Part shown: piece after piece, positions 1 through 11,930 of the stretch
Layout of the letters: the number at the start of each line of letters is the position of its first letter
Numbering within the stretch: the stretch's first letter is position 1
NCBI GenBank assembly: GCA_007693965.1
Contig: RECQ01000057.1
Span: forward strand, 32,445-96,444
Direction of reading: 5' to 3'
DNA from: Phycisphaeraceae bacterium
GTDB lineage: Bacteria; Planctomycetota; Phycisphaerae; Phycisphaerales; UBA1924
Length of the DNA stretch: 64,000 nucleotides
The notes under the pieces: generated by a model
What the model was told of the DNA's origin: nothing
What the model saw: only the letters and a program-made list of their open reading frames with translations
The model's database searches: none
Made by a program: the position numbers and the translations under genes

Positions 1-2
1 GC

Positions 3-413
3 GAAGACTTCATGCGTTCGCTCGCCCGCCCAGTCCGCCGCATTTCGCCGGCGGCCCATCCTCCCACGCCGCTCCCTCAGGACGATGTCGGCCGCTGGAT
101 CCGCGAGTTCGGACTCGAGGACGCCGCCCGCCCCGGCGCTCCCGGCTTCCTCCCGGCATCTTCATCGCCGAAACGCCCCGGCAAGCGCCCGGGCAAGTCC
201 GGCGACTCCCTCGTCTCCCGCCTCAGCAACGCCGCAGGCGCCTCCAACGGCCTCGCCAGTGAAGGCGACACAGACGCCGCCCCCGACGAGCACGCCGTCG
301 AACTCGACCCCACACTCCTCGAAGCCCTCGAAGAATGGCGCGGCAGGCTCGATCCGGACGATCTGGACATGGCCAGATGGATCGACACACACCCGCCATC
401 ACCCGACTCCTGA
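3..413 (+). CDS. Hypothetical protein, 5' end possibly outside the window
   Basis: The reading frame is open to the left edge, so the true start may lie upstream; the first ATG inside the window is at 12. The product is at least 133 residues, Pro/Ser/Arg-rich in the first 75 residues and acidic toward the end (LLEALEEWRGRLDPDDLD). I see no signal peptide, membrane segment or known domain. Its stop overlaps the start of the following lipoprotein gene by 37 bp, which suggests translational coupling and one operon. I do not recognise a family. It could be the C-terminal, largely disordered tail of a longer protein. Confidence 0.45.
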   Translation, partial: EDFMRSLARPVRRISPAAHPPTPLPQDDVGRWIREFGLEDAARPGAPGFLPASSSPKRPGKRPGKSGDSLVSRLSNAAGASNGLASEGDTDAAPDEHAVELDPTLLEALEEWRGRLDPDDLDMARWIDTHPPSPDS

Positions 414-820
414 TCCTCCTCCTCGCCGCGCTGGCGGCGCCGGCCGGAGGCTGCCTCTCGTTCTCATTGCACGGCGACCCCGATCGCGGCGGCCGCCTGG
501 TCGGGGTCTACGGGGTCGACGGCGTGCTCAGCGCCGAGCTCCCCATGGACTACACCGCGCCCACCGTCATCGCCGCCGCCGAAGCGACGCTGATCCATCG
601 CGGCTACGTCATCACGGAAAAACGCGCCAACAAGGGTTCGGCGAAGATCGAGGGGCGCGAACACCGCCAGGGCCTGTCGCGCATCGTCGCCCGCCGCATC
701 ATCATCGAGGCCCGCGAAGGCGGCGGCAGGACCAGCGTCACCGTCTGTGTGCGCCCCATCGGCGAACGCGCCGAATCACGCGCCGTCCTCGACGGCGTGC
801 TCAACACGCTCGGGCGCTGA
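377..820 (+). CDS. Small predicted lipoprotein (DUF3568-like)
   Basis: 147 residues. It begins MDRHTPAITRLLILLLAALA and is followed by a lipobox (APAGGC), so export and lipidation at Cys is expected. I chose ATG 377 over an ATG 42 bp upstream because it puts the hydrophobic core right after a short basic N-region. The mature part has an alpha/beta pattern (a strand around GVDGVLSAELP, a helix around APTVIAAAEATLIHRGY, then strands of alternating residues), resembling small DUF3568-type envelope lipoproteins; this assignment is by pattern only. It overlaps the upstream gene and faces the citrate synthase gene convergently. The 68-bp gap before that gene holds a short tandem of CATTCCCCATTGCC-type sequence. 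Confidence 0.7.
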   Translation: MDRHTPAITRLLILLLAALAAPAGGCLSFSLHGDPDRGGRLVGVYGVDGVLSAELPMDYTAPTVIAAAEATLIHRGYVITEKRANKGSAKIEGREHRQGLSRIVARRIIIEAREGGGRTSVTVCVRPIGERAESRAVLDGVLNTLGR

Positions 821-888
821 CACAGCGGCGGGCAAGGCGCAACTCCACAACCCCATTGCCCATTCCCCATTGCCTATTGCCTGCTCCC

Positions 889-2019
889 TCACCTCTTCTC
901 AATCGGCGTGTACGAAACCCCGTGCGGCCCGTTGTACTCAGCCCCGGGGCGGATCAGCCGGTTCGTCTCAAGCTGCTCCAGCGCGTGCCCTGTCCAGCCC
1001 GAAATGCGGCTGAGGGCGAACATCGGCGTGAACAGGTCGAGCTGAAGCCCGATGCAGTGGTACGTCGTCGCGGAGTAGAAATCGACGTTCGGGTAGATCC
1101 CCTTCGAGCCCACCTCGCGATCCATGATCTCCTCGACGCGGTGGCTCTTCTCATACAGATCCGAGTTCCCGGTGTCCGAGGCGAGCTGCTTGGCTAGCGT
1201 CTTCAGATACGTCGCCCGCGGATCATACGCCTTGTAGACCCGGTGCCCGAAGCCCATGATCTTGTCCTTGCGCTTCAGCTTGTCGAGCACATACTTCTCG
1301 ACGTCATCGACCGAGGGGATTTCGTTGAGCATCGTCATCACGCCCTCGTTGGCGCCGCCGTGCAGCGGGCCGCGCAGGGCGCCGATGGCGCCGGTGATCG
1401 TCGAATAGATGTCGCTCAGCGTGGAGATGATCACCCGCCCGGTGAACGTCGATGCGTTCAGTCCGTGGTCGGCGTGCAGAATCAGGCACACATCGAACGC
1501 CCGCTCCATCGTCTCGGTCGGCTTCTTGCCGTTGAGCATGTACAGGAAGTTGGCCGCGATCGAAAGATCCGGATCCGGCGACACCCGCTCCAGCCCGCGC
1601 CGGCGTCGATCAAACGTCGTCACGATCGCCGGCGCCTTGCACAGAATGCTCAGCGCCTTGCGCTGCACTTCATCCGGCTTCACGCTGTTGGGCTCAGAAT
1701 CCTCAAGCGCCAGGTACGACACCATTGTCCGCAGCGCATGCATCGGCTGCGCCGTCTTGGGCAGGGCGTTGATCTGCGCCACCGTCGCATCCGAAATCTC
1801 ACTGTTCTTTCGGATCAGCGTCCGGAACTCGTCCAGCTCGTTCTTCTTGGGCAGCCGCTTGTTCCACAGCAGAAAGACGGTCTCCTCGAAGGATGAGTGG
1901 CGGGCCAGCTCGTCAATGGCGATCCCCACGTATTCCAGAACGCCCTTCTCGCCATCGATGAAGGAAAGTTCGGTGTCTGCGGCGATAACGCCTTCCAGGC
2001 CTTTGGCGGCGGTGCTCAT
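889..2019 (-). CDS. gltA: Citrate synthase
   Basis: 376 residues, the usual length for the shorter bacterial type-II citrate synthases. It condenses acetyl-CoA with oxaloacetate at the entry to the TCA cycle. The catalytic triad is visible: His220 in GPLHGGANEGVM, His259 in GFGHRVYKAYDPR and Asp313 in NVDFYSA. I chose the internal start MSTAAKGLEG over an ATG 54 bp upstream because the extra residues (MGARSDARHADTSRK...) do not look like a citrate synthase N terminus. 2-Methylcitrate synthase has the same fold and cannot be excluded by sequence, but no prp genes are nearby and the sucAB genes lie in the same window, so a TCA role is favoured. Confidence 0.95.
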   Translation of the reverse strand: MSTAAKGLEGVIAADTELSFIDGEKGVLEYVGIAIDELARHSSFEETVFLLWNKRLPKKNELDEFRTLIRKNSEISDATVAQINALPKTAQPMHALRTMVSYLALEDSEPNSVKPDEVQRKALSILCKAPAIVTTFDRRRRGLERVSPDPDLSIAANFLYMLNGKKPTETMERAFDVCLILHADHGLNASTFTGRVIISTLSDIYSTITGAIGALRGPLHGGANEGVMTMLNEIPSVDDVEKYVLDKLKRKDKIMGFGHRVYKAYDPRATYLKTLAKQLASDTGNSDLYEKSHRVEEIMDREVGSKGIYPNVDFYSATTYHCIGLQLDLFTPMFALSRISGWTGHALEQLETNRLIRPGAEYNGPHGVSYTPIEKR

Positions 2020-2206
2020 GTTTCGTGTCTTTCTCGATGTGTCTGCGTGGCGTGCGTCGGACCGGGCGCCCAAGCCTCACCCGTCCGCAATCTGAGGGAA
2101 TCGACTATAAAGCCGTCAGGCGCGCCCGGCAACACCAGCGCCGGCGTCCCATTCCTCGCCCGTGCTCCCCGATTTCCTCGAATCCCCGGATTCACCGGAC
2201 GCCGCC

Positions 2207-3487
2207 ATGCTTCTCAGAGGCCTCCTCCTGCTCGACCCGGGCCGCCCGCCCACGCCCGGCTGGCTGCGCATCGACGGCGATCGCATCGCCGAAGTGGGCG
2301 AAGGCGCCTCCCCCGGCGCCGCACGCCCCGACGCCGGCGCCCCGGACTGCATCATCACGCCCGCATTCATCGATGCGCACATCCACCTCCCCCAGATCGA
2401 TTCCGTCGGCGCCGACGGCATGGAGCTGCTCGACTGGCTGAATCGCGTGATCTACCCCGCCGAGTCCTGGTGGGGCCGCTCCGGCGCCACGCACATGCTC
2501 CGCACCGCGGTGCGACGAATGATCCATCAGGGAACACTCGGCTTCGCCGGATATCTCACCAGCCACGGCGATGTCAACGCCGCCGCGACCCGCGCCCTCG
2601 CCTCCGGCGCCGGTCTGCCCTGTCGCCCGCGCTGCATCGTCGGCCGCGTCGCCATGGATCGTGAAGCCCCGGACGACTTGCTCGAACACGACCGCTGGCG
2701 CGCCGGCCGCGCCCCGTCGCCCACGCCGCTCCTCCCGGAGCCCGACCACGGCGCCCGGCGTCCACGCTGCTCCATCAGCGCCAACCCGCGCTTCGCCATC
2801 TCCTGCACCGCCGAACTGCTCGCCGAAATCGGCTGGACCGTGCGCGATCGCCGCGCCGCCGGCGCGCCGATCTTCACCCAGACGCACCTCGCCGAATCTC
2901 CCGCCGAGTGCGCCCGTGTCGCCAGACTCTTCCCCGATGCGCCGAACTACACCTCCGTGTACGCCGATGCCGGTCTGCTCGATGACCGCACACTACTCGC
3001 CCACTGCATCCACCTCGCCGATGACGAATGGCGCTGCATCGCCGAGCGCAAATCGGTCGTCGTTCACTGCCCGACCGCCAACATCTTCCTCGAAGCCGGA
3101 CTCTTCGACCTCGACGCCGCCCGCGAACACGGCGTCCGCCTCGCTCTCGGCTCCGATGTCGCCGCCGGGCCCGATGTCGCCATGCCCCGCGTCGCCCGCG
3201 CCATGATCGAGATGGCCAAACTCCGCCGCATGACCATCGCTCCCGAAGCCCACGTCCCCACCCCCGAGCAGGCCTGGTCCATGATCACCCGTGGCAATGC
3301 CGACGCCCTCGGCTGGGCCGACGCCGGACGCCTCGAGCCCGGCGCCGCCGCCGACCTCCTCATCCTCCGCACGCCCGAAACTTGGCTCGACGAGCACCTC
3401 GTCGGACGCCTCATCTACAACTGGTCGGCGGAGCTGCTCGTGTCGCGCATCGTCGAGGGGCGCCTCGTCGCGCCCGATACCATCTGA
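2207..3487 (+). CDS. Amidohydrolase, guanine deaminase-like
   Basis: 426 residues from ATG 2207 (MLLRGLLLLDPG...). A further in-frame ATG at 2162 only adds a DSPD-rich extension. Metal-ligand motifs of the amidohydrolase superfamily occur in order: DAHIHLPQ (two His), QTHLAESPAE (His and Glu), LLAHCIHL (His) and LGSDVAAG (Asp). The PQ after HIHL, the NPRFAISCTAEL block and VHCPTANIFL...GLF match the guanine deaminase subgroup, which converts guanine to xanthine. The substrate is inferred from these blocks; chlorohydrolase/SsnA-type relatives remain possible. The protein should be cytoplasmic, with one Zn or Fe. The rhomboid gene starts 7 bp downstream on the same strand, so the two are probably cotranscribed. 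Confidence 0.75.
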   Translation: MLLRGLLLLDPGRPPTPGWLRIDGDRIAEVGEGASPGAARPDAGAPDCIITPAFIDAHIHLPQIDSVGADGMELLDWLNRVIYPAESWWGRSGATHMLRTAVRRMIHQGTLGFAGYLTSHGDVNAAATRALASGAGLPCRPRCIVGRVAMDREAPDDLLEHDRWRAGRAPSPTPLLPEPDHGARRPRCSISANPRFAISCTAELLAEIGWTVRDRRAAGAPIFTQTHLAESPAECARVARLFPDAPNYTSVYADAGLLDDRTLLAHCIHLADDEWRCIAERKSVVVHCPTANIFLEAGLFDLDAAREHGVRLALGSDVAAGPDVAMPRVARAMIEMAKLRRMTIAPEAHVPTPEQAWSMITRGNADALGWADAGRLEPGAAADLLILRTPETWLDEHLVGRLIYNWSAELLVSRIVEGRLVAPDTI

Positions 3488-3494
3488 CCGCGCG

Positions 3495-4670
3495 ATGCTC
3501 ATACCTCTCGGCACAGATCGACCGCTCCGCAGGGCCACCCGCGTCAACAGCGCGCTCATTCTCGCCAACATCGCCGTCTTCGTCGCCGACCTCTTCCTCA
3601 GCGCGACCGCGCCCGATCAGCGCAGCGAGCTCTACCAGTCGCTCTGGCTCGACCCCCGCGCCCTCACATTGCACGGCTTCTTCACCTACCAGTTCCTCCA
3701 CGGCGGCTTCATCCACCTCATCGGCAACATGATCTTTCTCTACGTCTTCGGCCCCAACGTCGAAGACCGCTTCGGGCGCATCGGCTACCTCGCCTTCTAC
3801 CTCCTCGGCGGCGTCGGCGCCGGCCTCGCTCACGCCCTCTTCGTCCCCAACCCCGTCGTCGGCGCCAGCGGCTCCATCGCCGCCGTCACCGGCGCCTACC
3901 TCGTCCTCTTCCCCAAGACCTACATCCGCACGCTCCTCTTCTTCATCGTCATCGGCGTCTTCAACATCCCCGCCCCCTGGCTCATCGGCTTCGCCATCGC
4001 CAAGGACCTCTTCCTCCAGGGCTTCGGCGGCGGCCGCGGCGTGGCCCACCTCGCCCACCTCGGCGGCTACGGCTTCGGCGTCTCCGTCGCCCTCTTCCTC
4101 CTCGCCACGCGCATCCTCGAACGCGAGTCCTACGACCTCTTCAGCATCGGCAAACAGCTCCACCGCCGCCGCTCCTTCAAACGACTCGCAAAGTCCGGCG
4201 CCGAGCCATGGTCGCCCTCGCCCGACCGCCCGCCGCGCATCTCAAAGTCCCGGCGCCGCGAACACGAGCTCGATGCAAAGACAATCGAGACCCGCACCAA
4301 AGTCAGCCGCCTGCACGCCTCGGGCGACTTCGAATCCGCCGCCCGCGCCTACGCCGACCTCCTCGACGCCCACCCCGAGCTCGCCATGCACCGGCGCATC
4401 CAGCTCGACGTCGCCAACCAGCTCTTCAAGGACGGCGACCACACCCACGCCGCGACCGCCTACACCCTCTTCCTCGACCGCAACCCCGACGACCCCGAAA
4501 CCCCCCGCGTCAAACTCATGCTCGGCCTCCTCTACGCCCGCTACCTCGACCAGCCAGAGCAGGCCGCCGAACTGCTGCGCGATGCGGAGAAGAACGTGCG
4601 CATGGAAGAGGAACGATCGCTCGCGCAGTCCCTGTTGCAGGATCTGGAGGATGGGTCCGGAAGTGCATGA
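3495..4670 (+). CDS. Rhomboid family intramembrane serine protease with C-terminal TPR region
   Basis: 391 residues. The N-terminal ~225 residues form a six-helix rhomboid core: HGGFIHLIGNMIFLYVFGPNV near residue 70, catalytic Ser125 in GASGSI (GxSG) and catalytic His188 in HLAHLGGYGFG. A basic linker (RRRSFKRLAKS, RISKSRRREHE) leads into a soluble ~130-residue tail with tetratricopeptide-like helical pairs (ASGDFESAARAYADLLDAHP, DGDHTHAATAYTLFLDRNP). It should cleave membrane-protein substrates within the bilayer; the TPR tail may recruit partners in the cytoplasm (inference). I chose ATG 3495, just after the upstream stop, because the longer frame is a shadow of the deaminase gene. Confidence 0.9.
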   Translation: MLIPLGTDRPLRRATRVNSALILANIAVFVADLFLSATAPDQRSELYQSLWLDPRALTLHGFFTYQFLHGGFIHLIGNMIFLYVFGPNVEDRFGRIGYLAFYLLGGVGAGLAHALFVPNPVVGASGSIAAVTGAYLVLFPKTYIRTLLFFIVIGVFNIPAPWLIGFAIAKDLFLQGFGGGRGVAHLAHLGGYGFGVSVALFLLATRILERESYDLFSIGKQLHRRRSFKRLAKSGAEPWSPSPDRPPRISKSRRREHELDAKTIETRTKVSRLHASGDFESAARAYADLLDAHPELAMHRRIQLDVANQLFKDGDHTHAATAYTLFLDRNPDDPETPRVKLMLGLLYARYLDQPEQAAELLRDAEKNVRMEEERSLAQSLLQDLEDGSGSA

Positions 4671-4690
4671 CGCCGGGGAGTGCGGCGGTC

Positions 4691-5881
4691 TTACGCTTCG
4701 GCGCCGGCCAGATGGCCGCACTCCGGGCACCTGCGTGACTTCAGGTTGTGAAGGGGATAGTCACACTCGGGGCACACAGGCATCTCCACCCGAATCTCGA
4801 TGCGAAGTCCGCATTGTGAGCACTCAGCAAGTTGTCCTGTCGCGATCTCCTGCTTCCTGCGGCACTGCGGGCAGATGCAGGTGATCTCGCGAATTTCCTC
4901 AGCGCTCCTCCCGATCGGGACCGGCCGATGCAGTCGCGCCAGCACGGCGACCGCGAGTGTGCCCGAGGCGGTCAGGATGATCCCGGCGATGATCGCTCGC
5001 TCCAGCAATGAATCGCCGCCGAACTTTTGTTCGTGGATGATGATCACATTCACCAGCGAAGTCGTCACGACCGCGAGGGCGATCGTGGAATAGACCAGCC
5101 ATCGCTGCCGAGCGCGAACCGAGAGCAGGAGCAACAGGTTCGCGTAGCACACGACGCCTGCGACGCTGATGAGGGCGATCGTGATCTTTTCGCCGGGTTT
5201 CGAAGAGATCTCCCGCCAGATCCCTGACAGCGCCATCGCGACGGCGCCCGCAGCGCAGAGCACGCCGATCCAGCGCCAGGGTCGAACAAGAGGCCGTTGT
5301 GCCCCGAAAAGACAACCGATCGCGAGCAGACCCATCGCCCCGATCCAGAAGCCGGATCGCATCGATGCATTGCTCTGATTCCATGCGCCACGCGGCACAA
5401 AGAACATGCCGGTGATGGTGTTGATCATGAACAGCGTGAAAACGGCCCCCGCGATCGTGAGTCCGACCAGGCCGGGAAGTCGGGTCCGATCGGTCTGGAG
5501 GAGGCGCAGAAAGTACATCGACGGCCCGCCGGTGATCACAATCCAGACCATCGTCGTCCACATGCCGTAGGAGAACCGTAGATTCGTCAGGCCGAACGCA
5601 TTGTCGAGTATCGTGTCAAAGTCCCAGATCAGCCCGATCCCGAGAAAGAAGAGCGCGATGACGATCCACATGCCCAATACGCCGCTTGCTCGACTTTCTT
5701 CGCGGTCCATGTGCCGGGAGTTCGCCATCATCAGCAGCGCCGCCCCAGCCACGAGCAGGCACGTCCCGGTCACGCGATAGGTCACGAAATGAGCGGCGAA
5801 AGGAACCGCGAGCACGCCCGCCGCCGCGCCGAGTCCGATCGCCCAGAGCATGACCTTCAGCCACGTTCGTGAATTCGGCAT
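4691..5881 (-). CDS. Polytopic membrane protein with C-terminal zinc ribbons
   Basis: 396 residues. The first ~300 residues contain about eight to ten hydrophobic segments (for example MLWAIGLGAAAGVLAVPFAA and VLGMWIVIALFFLGIGLIW). The last ~75 residues hold four CxxC pairs: CICPQCRRK, AECSQCGLR, CPECDYPLHNL and RRCPECGHL. That gives two zinc ribbons, the last being the short CxxC-Y-x-L...CPECG type seen twice more in this window. No enzymatic motif was recognised. The gene is convergent with the rhomboid gene and divergent from trpF. The function is unknown; the ribbon may bind protein or nucleic acid at the membrane. Confidence 0.8.
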   Translation of the reverse strand: MPNSRTWLKVMLWAIGLGAAAGVLAVPFAAHFVTYRVTGTCLLVAGAALLMMANSRHMDREESRASGVLGMWIVIALFFLGIGLIWDFDTILDNAFGLTNLRFSYGMWTTMVWIVITGGPSMYFLRLLQTDRTRLPGLVGLTIAGAVFTLFMINTITGMFFVPRGAWNQSNASMRSGFWIGAMGLLAIGCLFGAQRPLVRPWRWIGVLCAAGAVAMALSGIWREISSKPGEKITIALISVAGVVCYANLLLLLSVRARQRWLVYSTIALAVVTTSLVNVIIIHEQKFGGDSLLERAIIAGIILTASGTLAVAVLARLHRPVPIGRSAEEIREITCICPQCRRKQEIATGQLAECSQCGLRIEIRVEMPVCPECDYPLHNLKSRRCPECGHLAGAEA

Positions 5882-6028
5882 TGGGCGCGCTCCCTTCTTC
5901 CCCCATTGATCGCCGGCGTATCGGGATCAATCCCAGGGCGGCATGTCAGTTGTCGGTCCTTCGATCGTATTCAATTCAACCGGAGTCCACAGGGAGGCGG
6001 CGCCCTCCGCCGCGGTATCATCCATGCC

Positions 6029-6667
6029 ATGCCCCGAACCCGAATCAAAATCTGCGGCGTGCGCACCCCCGACATCGCCATCGCCTGCGCCGAAGCCGGC
6101 GCCGACGCCATCGGCCTCGTCTTCCACGAGCCCTCGCCCCGCTACATCCCCCCCGAGCAGGCCTGGCGCCTCATCGCCGAGCTGCCCCCCTTCGTCGCCA
6201 CCGTCGGCCTCACCGTCAACGCCAGCGTCGACCAGTACACCGCCATCGAGGAAGTCTGCCCCACCGACTACGGCCAGCTTCACGGCGAGGAAACCGAAAA
6301 AGTCGTCCAAAGCTGCGGCCCGCGCATCTTCAAGGCCGTCCGCTTCAACCCCGACACTATCGAGAACGATCTCAAATACTGGAGCGCCATCGAAGAGGTG
6401 GACGCCATCCTCATCGACGGCTCCCCCGGAGGCCGTGGCGAGTCCTTCGACTGGGCCGCCCTCGCGCAAGTCCGCGCCGCGAGCGCCCGCCCCCTCATCC
6501 TCGCCGGAGGCCTGACCCCCGACAACGTCGGCGAGGCCATCCGCGCCGTCCGCCCCTACGCCGTCGACGTCTCCAGCGGCGTCGAAACAGCCCCGGGCGA
6601 AAAAGACGCCGACCTCATCCGCGTCTTCTGCGACGCGGTCCGAGCAGCCGATGCGTTCAGCGGCTGA
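6029..6667 (+). CDS. trpF: Phosphoribosylanthranilate isomerase
   Basis: 212 residues, the standard TrpF length. It isomerises N-(5-phosphoribosyl)anthranilate to the 1-deoxyribulose form in tryptophan biosynthesis, on a (beta/alpha)8 barrel. The signature KICGVRTPD carries the catalytic Cys (residue 9), and the catalytic Asp (about residue 130) is in ILIDGSPGGRGESFDW. The phosphate-binding region is ILAGGLTPDNVGEAI followed by AVDVSSGVE. I chose ATG 6029 because KICG normally begins within ten residues of the start; the open frame upstream is not TrpF-like. It stands alone here with no other trp gene, which is common outside enteric bacteria. Its stop codon abuts the stop of moaC, which is convergent. 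Confidence 0.95.
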   Translation: MPRTRIKICGVRTPDIAIACAEAGADAIGLVFHEPSPRYIPPEQAWRLIAELPPFVATVGLTVNASVDQYTAIEEVCPTDYGQLHGEETEKVVQSCGPRIFKAVRFNPDTIENDLKYWSAIEEVDAILIDGSPGGRGESFDWAALAQVRAASARPLILAGGLTPDNVGEAIRAVRPYAVDVSSGVETAPGEKDADLIRVFCDAVRAADAFSG

Positions 6668-7165
6668 TCAGCCGTTCAGCTGCGACTTCGTCTTCTCCAC
6701 CAGCCGCACCCCCTCGATCCGCAGCTCCTTGTCCACGCCCTTGGCCATGTCATAGAGCGTGATCGCCGCGATGCTCGCCGCAACAATCGCCTCCATCTCC
6801 ACACCAGTCTTTGCGGTCGTCGACGCCGTCGCCACCACCCGCAGCCGATCCGGCGCTGACCGCTCGAAGTCCACACCCACAGCGTCCAGCGGCAGCGAGT
6901 GACACAGCGGAATCAGTTCATCACACCGCTTGGCCGCCTGAATCCCCGCAATCCGCGCCACGCACAGGGCTTCCCCCTTGGGCAGTCCGCCCCCTTCGGC
7001 AACAACGCGATCAATCGTCTCCGCCCGGGCGCAGAAGAACGCCTCCGCCACCGCCCGCCGCGCCATTGGCGCCTTGGCGCCGACATCCACCATGCACGCC
7101 CGCCCCTGCGCATCCAGATGCGTCAATCCATCGGTACGCACGCGGGAACTGGCGTCTTGTGGCAT
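6668..7165 (-). CDS. moaC: Cyclic pyranopterin monophosphate synthase
   Basis: 165 residues, typical for MoaC. With MoaA it makes cyclic pyranopterin monophosphate from GTP, the first step of molybdenum cofactor biosynthesis. Family motifs are present: an N-terminal THLDAQGRACMVDVGAK block, LIPLCHSLPLDAVGVDF, TGVEMEAIVAASIAAITLYD and MAKGVDKELRIEGVRLVEKT. The acidic/His active-site residues in CHSLPL and the Lys of MAKGVDK are retained. It is convergent with trpF with no spacer at all. No other moa/moe gene is in the window, so the rest of the pathway must be elsewhere. Confidence 0.95.
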   Translation of the reverse strand: MPQDASSRVRTDGLTHLDAQGRACMVDVGAKAPMARRAVAEAFFCARAETIDRVVAEGGGLPKGEALCVARIAGIQAAKRCDELIPLCHSLPLDAVGVDFERSAPDRLRVVATASTTAKTGVEMEAIVAASIAAITLYDMAKGVDKELRIEGVRLVEKTKSQLNG

Positions 7166-7283
7166 GAATGGCTCCTCGCCGCAGAATCTTCAGGGAACTG
7201 GAACGATTTCCGGACGACTCAACCGGACACAGGCATATGATATGGCATCGCGATCCGGGTAACGGTCGCAGAAGGGCCGCTAC

Positions 7284-7511
7284 ATGACAACACAAAGCAT
7301 CCAACCGGACAGCGTCCACAAGCCGCGGCGCTCCACATCCCACGCTGCGAAAGCAGACGAACTCATCATCCACATCGATCGCACCGAGTGGGACGGTTTC
7401 GCCGGCATCACCTGCTTCGGCCACCTCGAGCCTCGAACCGGCGCCGCCCGCCCCGCGGACTCTCGCTCGCCGGAACAACTCCTCGGCGCGATCTGCGAAC
7501 CAATGAACTGA
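7284..7511 (+). CDS. Small hypothetical protein
   Basis: 75 residues from ATG 7284, hydrophilic, with one short region of alternating pattern (DELIIHIDRTEWDGFAGITCFG). There is no signal peptide or recognisable domain. It lies in the gap between moaC (divergent) and the next minus-strand gene (convergent). An overlapping minus-strand frame covers the same bases but has a less natural residue mix. I regard this as a possible real small gene rather than a certain one. Confidence 0.4.
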   Translation: MTTQSIQPDSVHKPRRSTSHAAKADELIIHIDRTEWDGFAGITCFGHLEPRTGAARPADSRSPEQLLGAICEPMN

Positions 7512-7536
7512 TTTCCCCACCGCCCCCCGCAGCGCC

Positions 7537-7959
7537 TCACAGCATCGGCGTAAACGTGGCGCCCGAAGTCACATCAAAGCTCACAAGCTGACCGACTTCG
7601 AACTGCTCCGCGCTCTGCAGATCATTCGTGCGGCACACGATCGGAACCACCGCGTTCACCGTCACGGTGCTCTTCGTCGTGTCAATATCAACAATCCGTC
7701 CCTGCACCCGCCGCGGCCGCCCGTTCACCGGCTCGATGTAGCGCCCGCCCGAGCGAATCACGTCGATCCGCCGCGCCTGAGCCCGGATCGTCCCCGCGAT
7801 GCGCTCCCCCGGCGACGCGACCACCTTCTCCGCGGCGACCAGCTCCAACTGATAGTCGGTCTCCGGAATCTTGAAGACAATCCGATCGCCGCGAATCTCG
7901 CCCAGCACGCCGTGCGCGACGAATCGATCCTCTGCCGTGGATGTTCTGCTCTCCGTCAC
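7537..7959 (-). CDS. Conserved-looking hypothetical protein, predicted beta-rich
   Basis: 140 residues, soluble, with strongly alternating strands throughout (HGVLGEIRGDRIVFKIPETDYQ, then RVQGRIVDIDTTKSTVTVNAVV), suggesting two small beta-barrel or OB-like modules. The last strand region ends VGQLVSFDVTSGATFTPML. There are no Cys pairs, signal peptide or membrane segment. The start at 7959 (MTESRTSTAEDRF) is the first ATG and gives a normal polar N terminus. It lies immediately downstream of ileS on the same strand, 116 bp after the ileS stop, and may be read through from it. I do not recognise the family. Confidence 0.65.
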   Translation of the reverse strand: MTESRTSTAEDRFVAHGVLGEIRGDRIVFKIPETDYQLELVAAEKVVASPGERIAGTIRAQARRIDVIRSGGRYIEPVNGRPRRVQGRIVDIDTTKSTVTVNAVVPIVCRTNDLQSAEQFEVGQLVSFDVTSGATFTPML

Positions 7960-8075
7960 GGGTCCTTCTCCTTCACCTGTCCGCTCCCCGACCTGCGGCC
8001 GGTATTCCAGAATGGTCTACGCCGATCTCCGCAACGGAGCAACCGCCCGATGCATGCAGCCCGTCTGAGTATCGA

Positions 8076-11210
<3,135 letters not shown>

Positions 11211-11298
11211 GGTGCTGGGCTCGCTGCTGCGTGGGGCTGCTCACTCTCTTCGGCAGGATCGTGATGGTATCGAGCGGCGTCACGGAAGTGACGCCACG

Positions 11299-11324
11299 AA
11301 AAAACCCCGGCCTGCTGGCCGGGG
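11299..11324 (-). terminator. Rho-independent terminator
   Basis: A perfect 8-bp GC stem, CCCCGGCC/GGCCGGGG, with a 4-nt loop (TGCT), followed on the minus strand by six T (AAAAAA at 11299-11304 on the plus strand). It sits 58 bp past the stop of the 11382-11930 gene and before ileS, so it should end that transcript and insulate ileS. It is the cleanest intrinsic terminator in the window. Confidence 0.85.
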
Positions 11325-11381
11325 CTGGAGTTGCGTGTCGCGGATTCGCGGTCGCGTCGGTTCCTTCGCCGGTTCAGAGGC

Positions 11382-11930
11382 TCACCTGGGCTTGTGCTCG
11401 AAAATGGTCTGCGTCCGCAGGACCACGCCCCCCTGGGCGATCAGGTGGTAGCTCTGGGCGTGGATCTCGCGCCGGAAGCGCTGGACATCCAGGATCGAGG
11501 CGCACAGGCCGCCGTCAATGTCCTTCCACAGATGCATCAGCGCCTCGCTCTCCTCGCCGAACTCGATGAGCTCGCGATAGGTCGCGGCGTACAGGTTGTC
11601 AGGCAACTGCTCGGTCTGAACCGTGGTCATGTAATTCAGCTTCTCGGTGAAGGGCTGCTCGTGGTCCTTCTCACCGGCGCAGGGCAGGGCGGCGACGAGG
11701 CCACGCTCCGGAAGCCCCGCCTCCTGCGAGGTCACCAGCTCAGTGGCGCAGGCGCCGTCGAACTGGAACCGCATCAGGTGCGAGCCGGGCATGATCCAGG
11801 ACTCGAGTTCATAATCCCCATACTGCAGGGCGCGTCGCCCCTTGACGGAGAACAACTCCGGGTGCAGGGCCCGGCGATACAGGATCAGACGATATGCCTG
11901 CAGATTTGCAGATTTCGTGGGAGCGTTCAT
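11382..11930 (-). CDS. Hypothetical protein
   Basis: 182 residues from ATG 11930 (MNAPTKSANLQAYRLILYRR). Upstream in-frame sequence is open but reads like noise (Ser/Arg-rich), so I chose this start. The protein is soluble, with an alternating alpha/beta pattern and aromatic-rich strands (RRALQYGDYELESWIMPGSH, LMRFQFDGACATELVT), and a C-terminal block AQGGVVLRTQTIFEHKPR. It looks like a single compact domain. I do not recognise a family. A strong intrinsic terminator follows and an AT-richer promoter region precedes it, so it is probably a single-gene transcript. Confidence 0.75.
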   Translation of the reverse strand: MNAPTKSANLQAYRLILYRRALHPELFSVKGRRALQYGDYELESWIMPGSHLMRFQFDGACATELVTSQEAGLPERGLVAALPCAGEKDHEQPFTEKLNYMTTVQTEQLPDNLYAATYRELIEFGEESEALMHLWKDIDGGLCASILDVQRFRREIHAQSYHLIAQGGVVLRTQTIFEHKPR

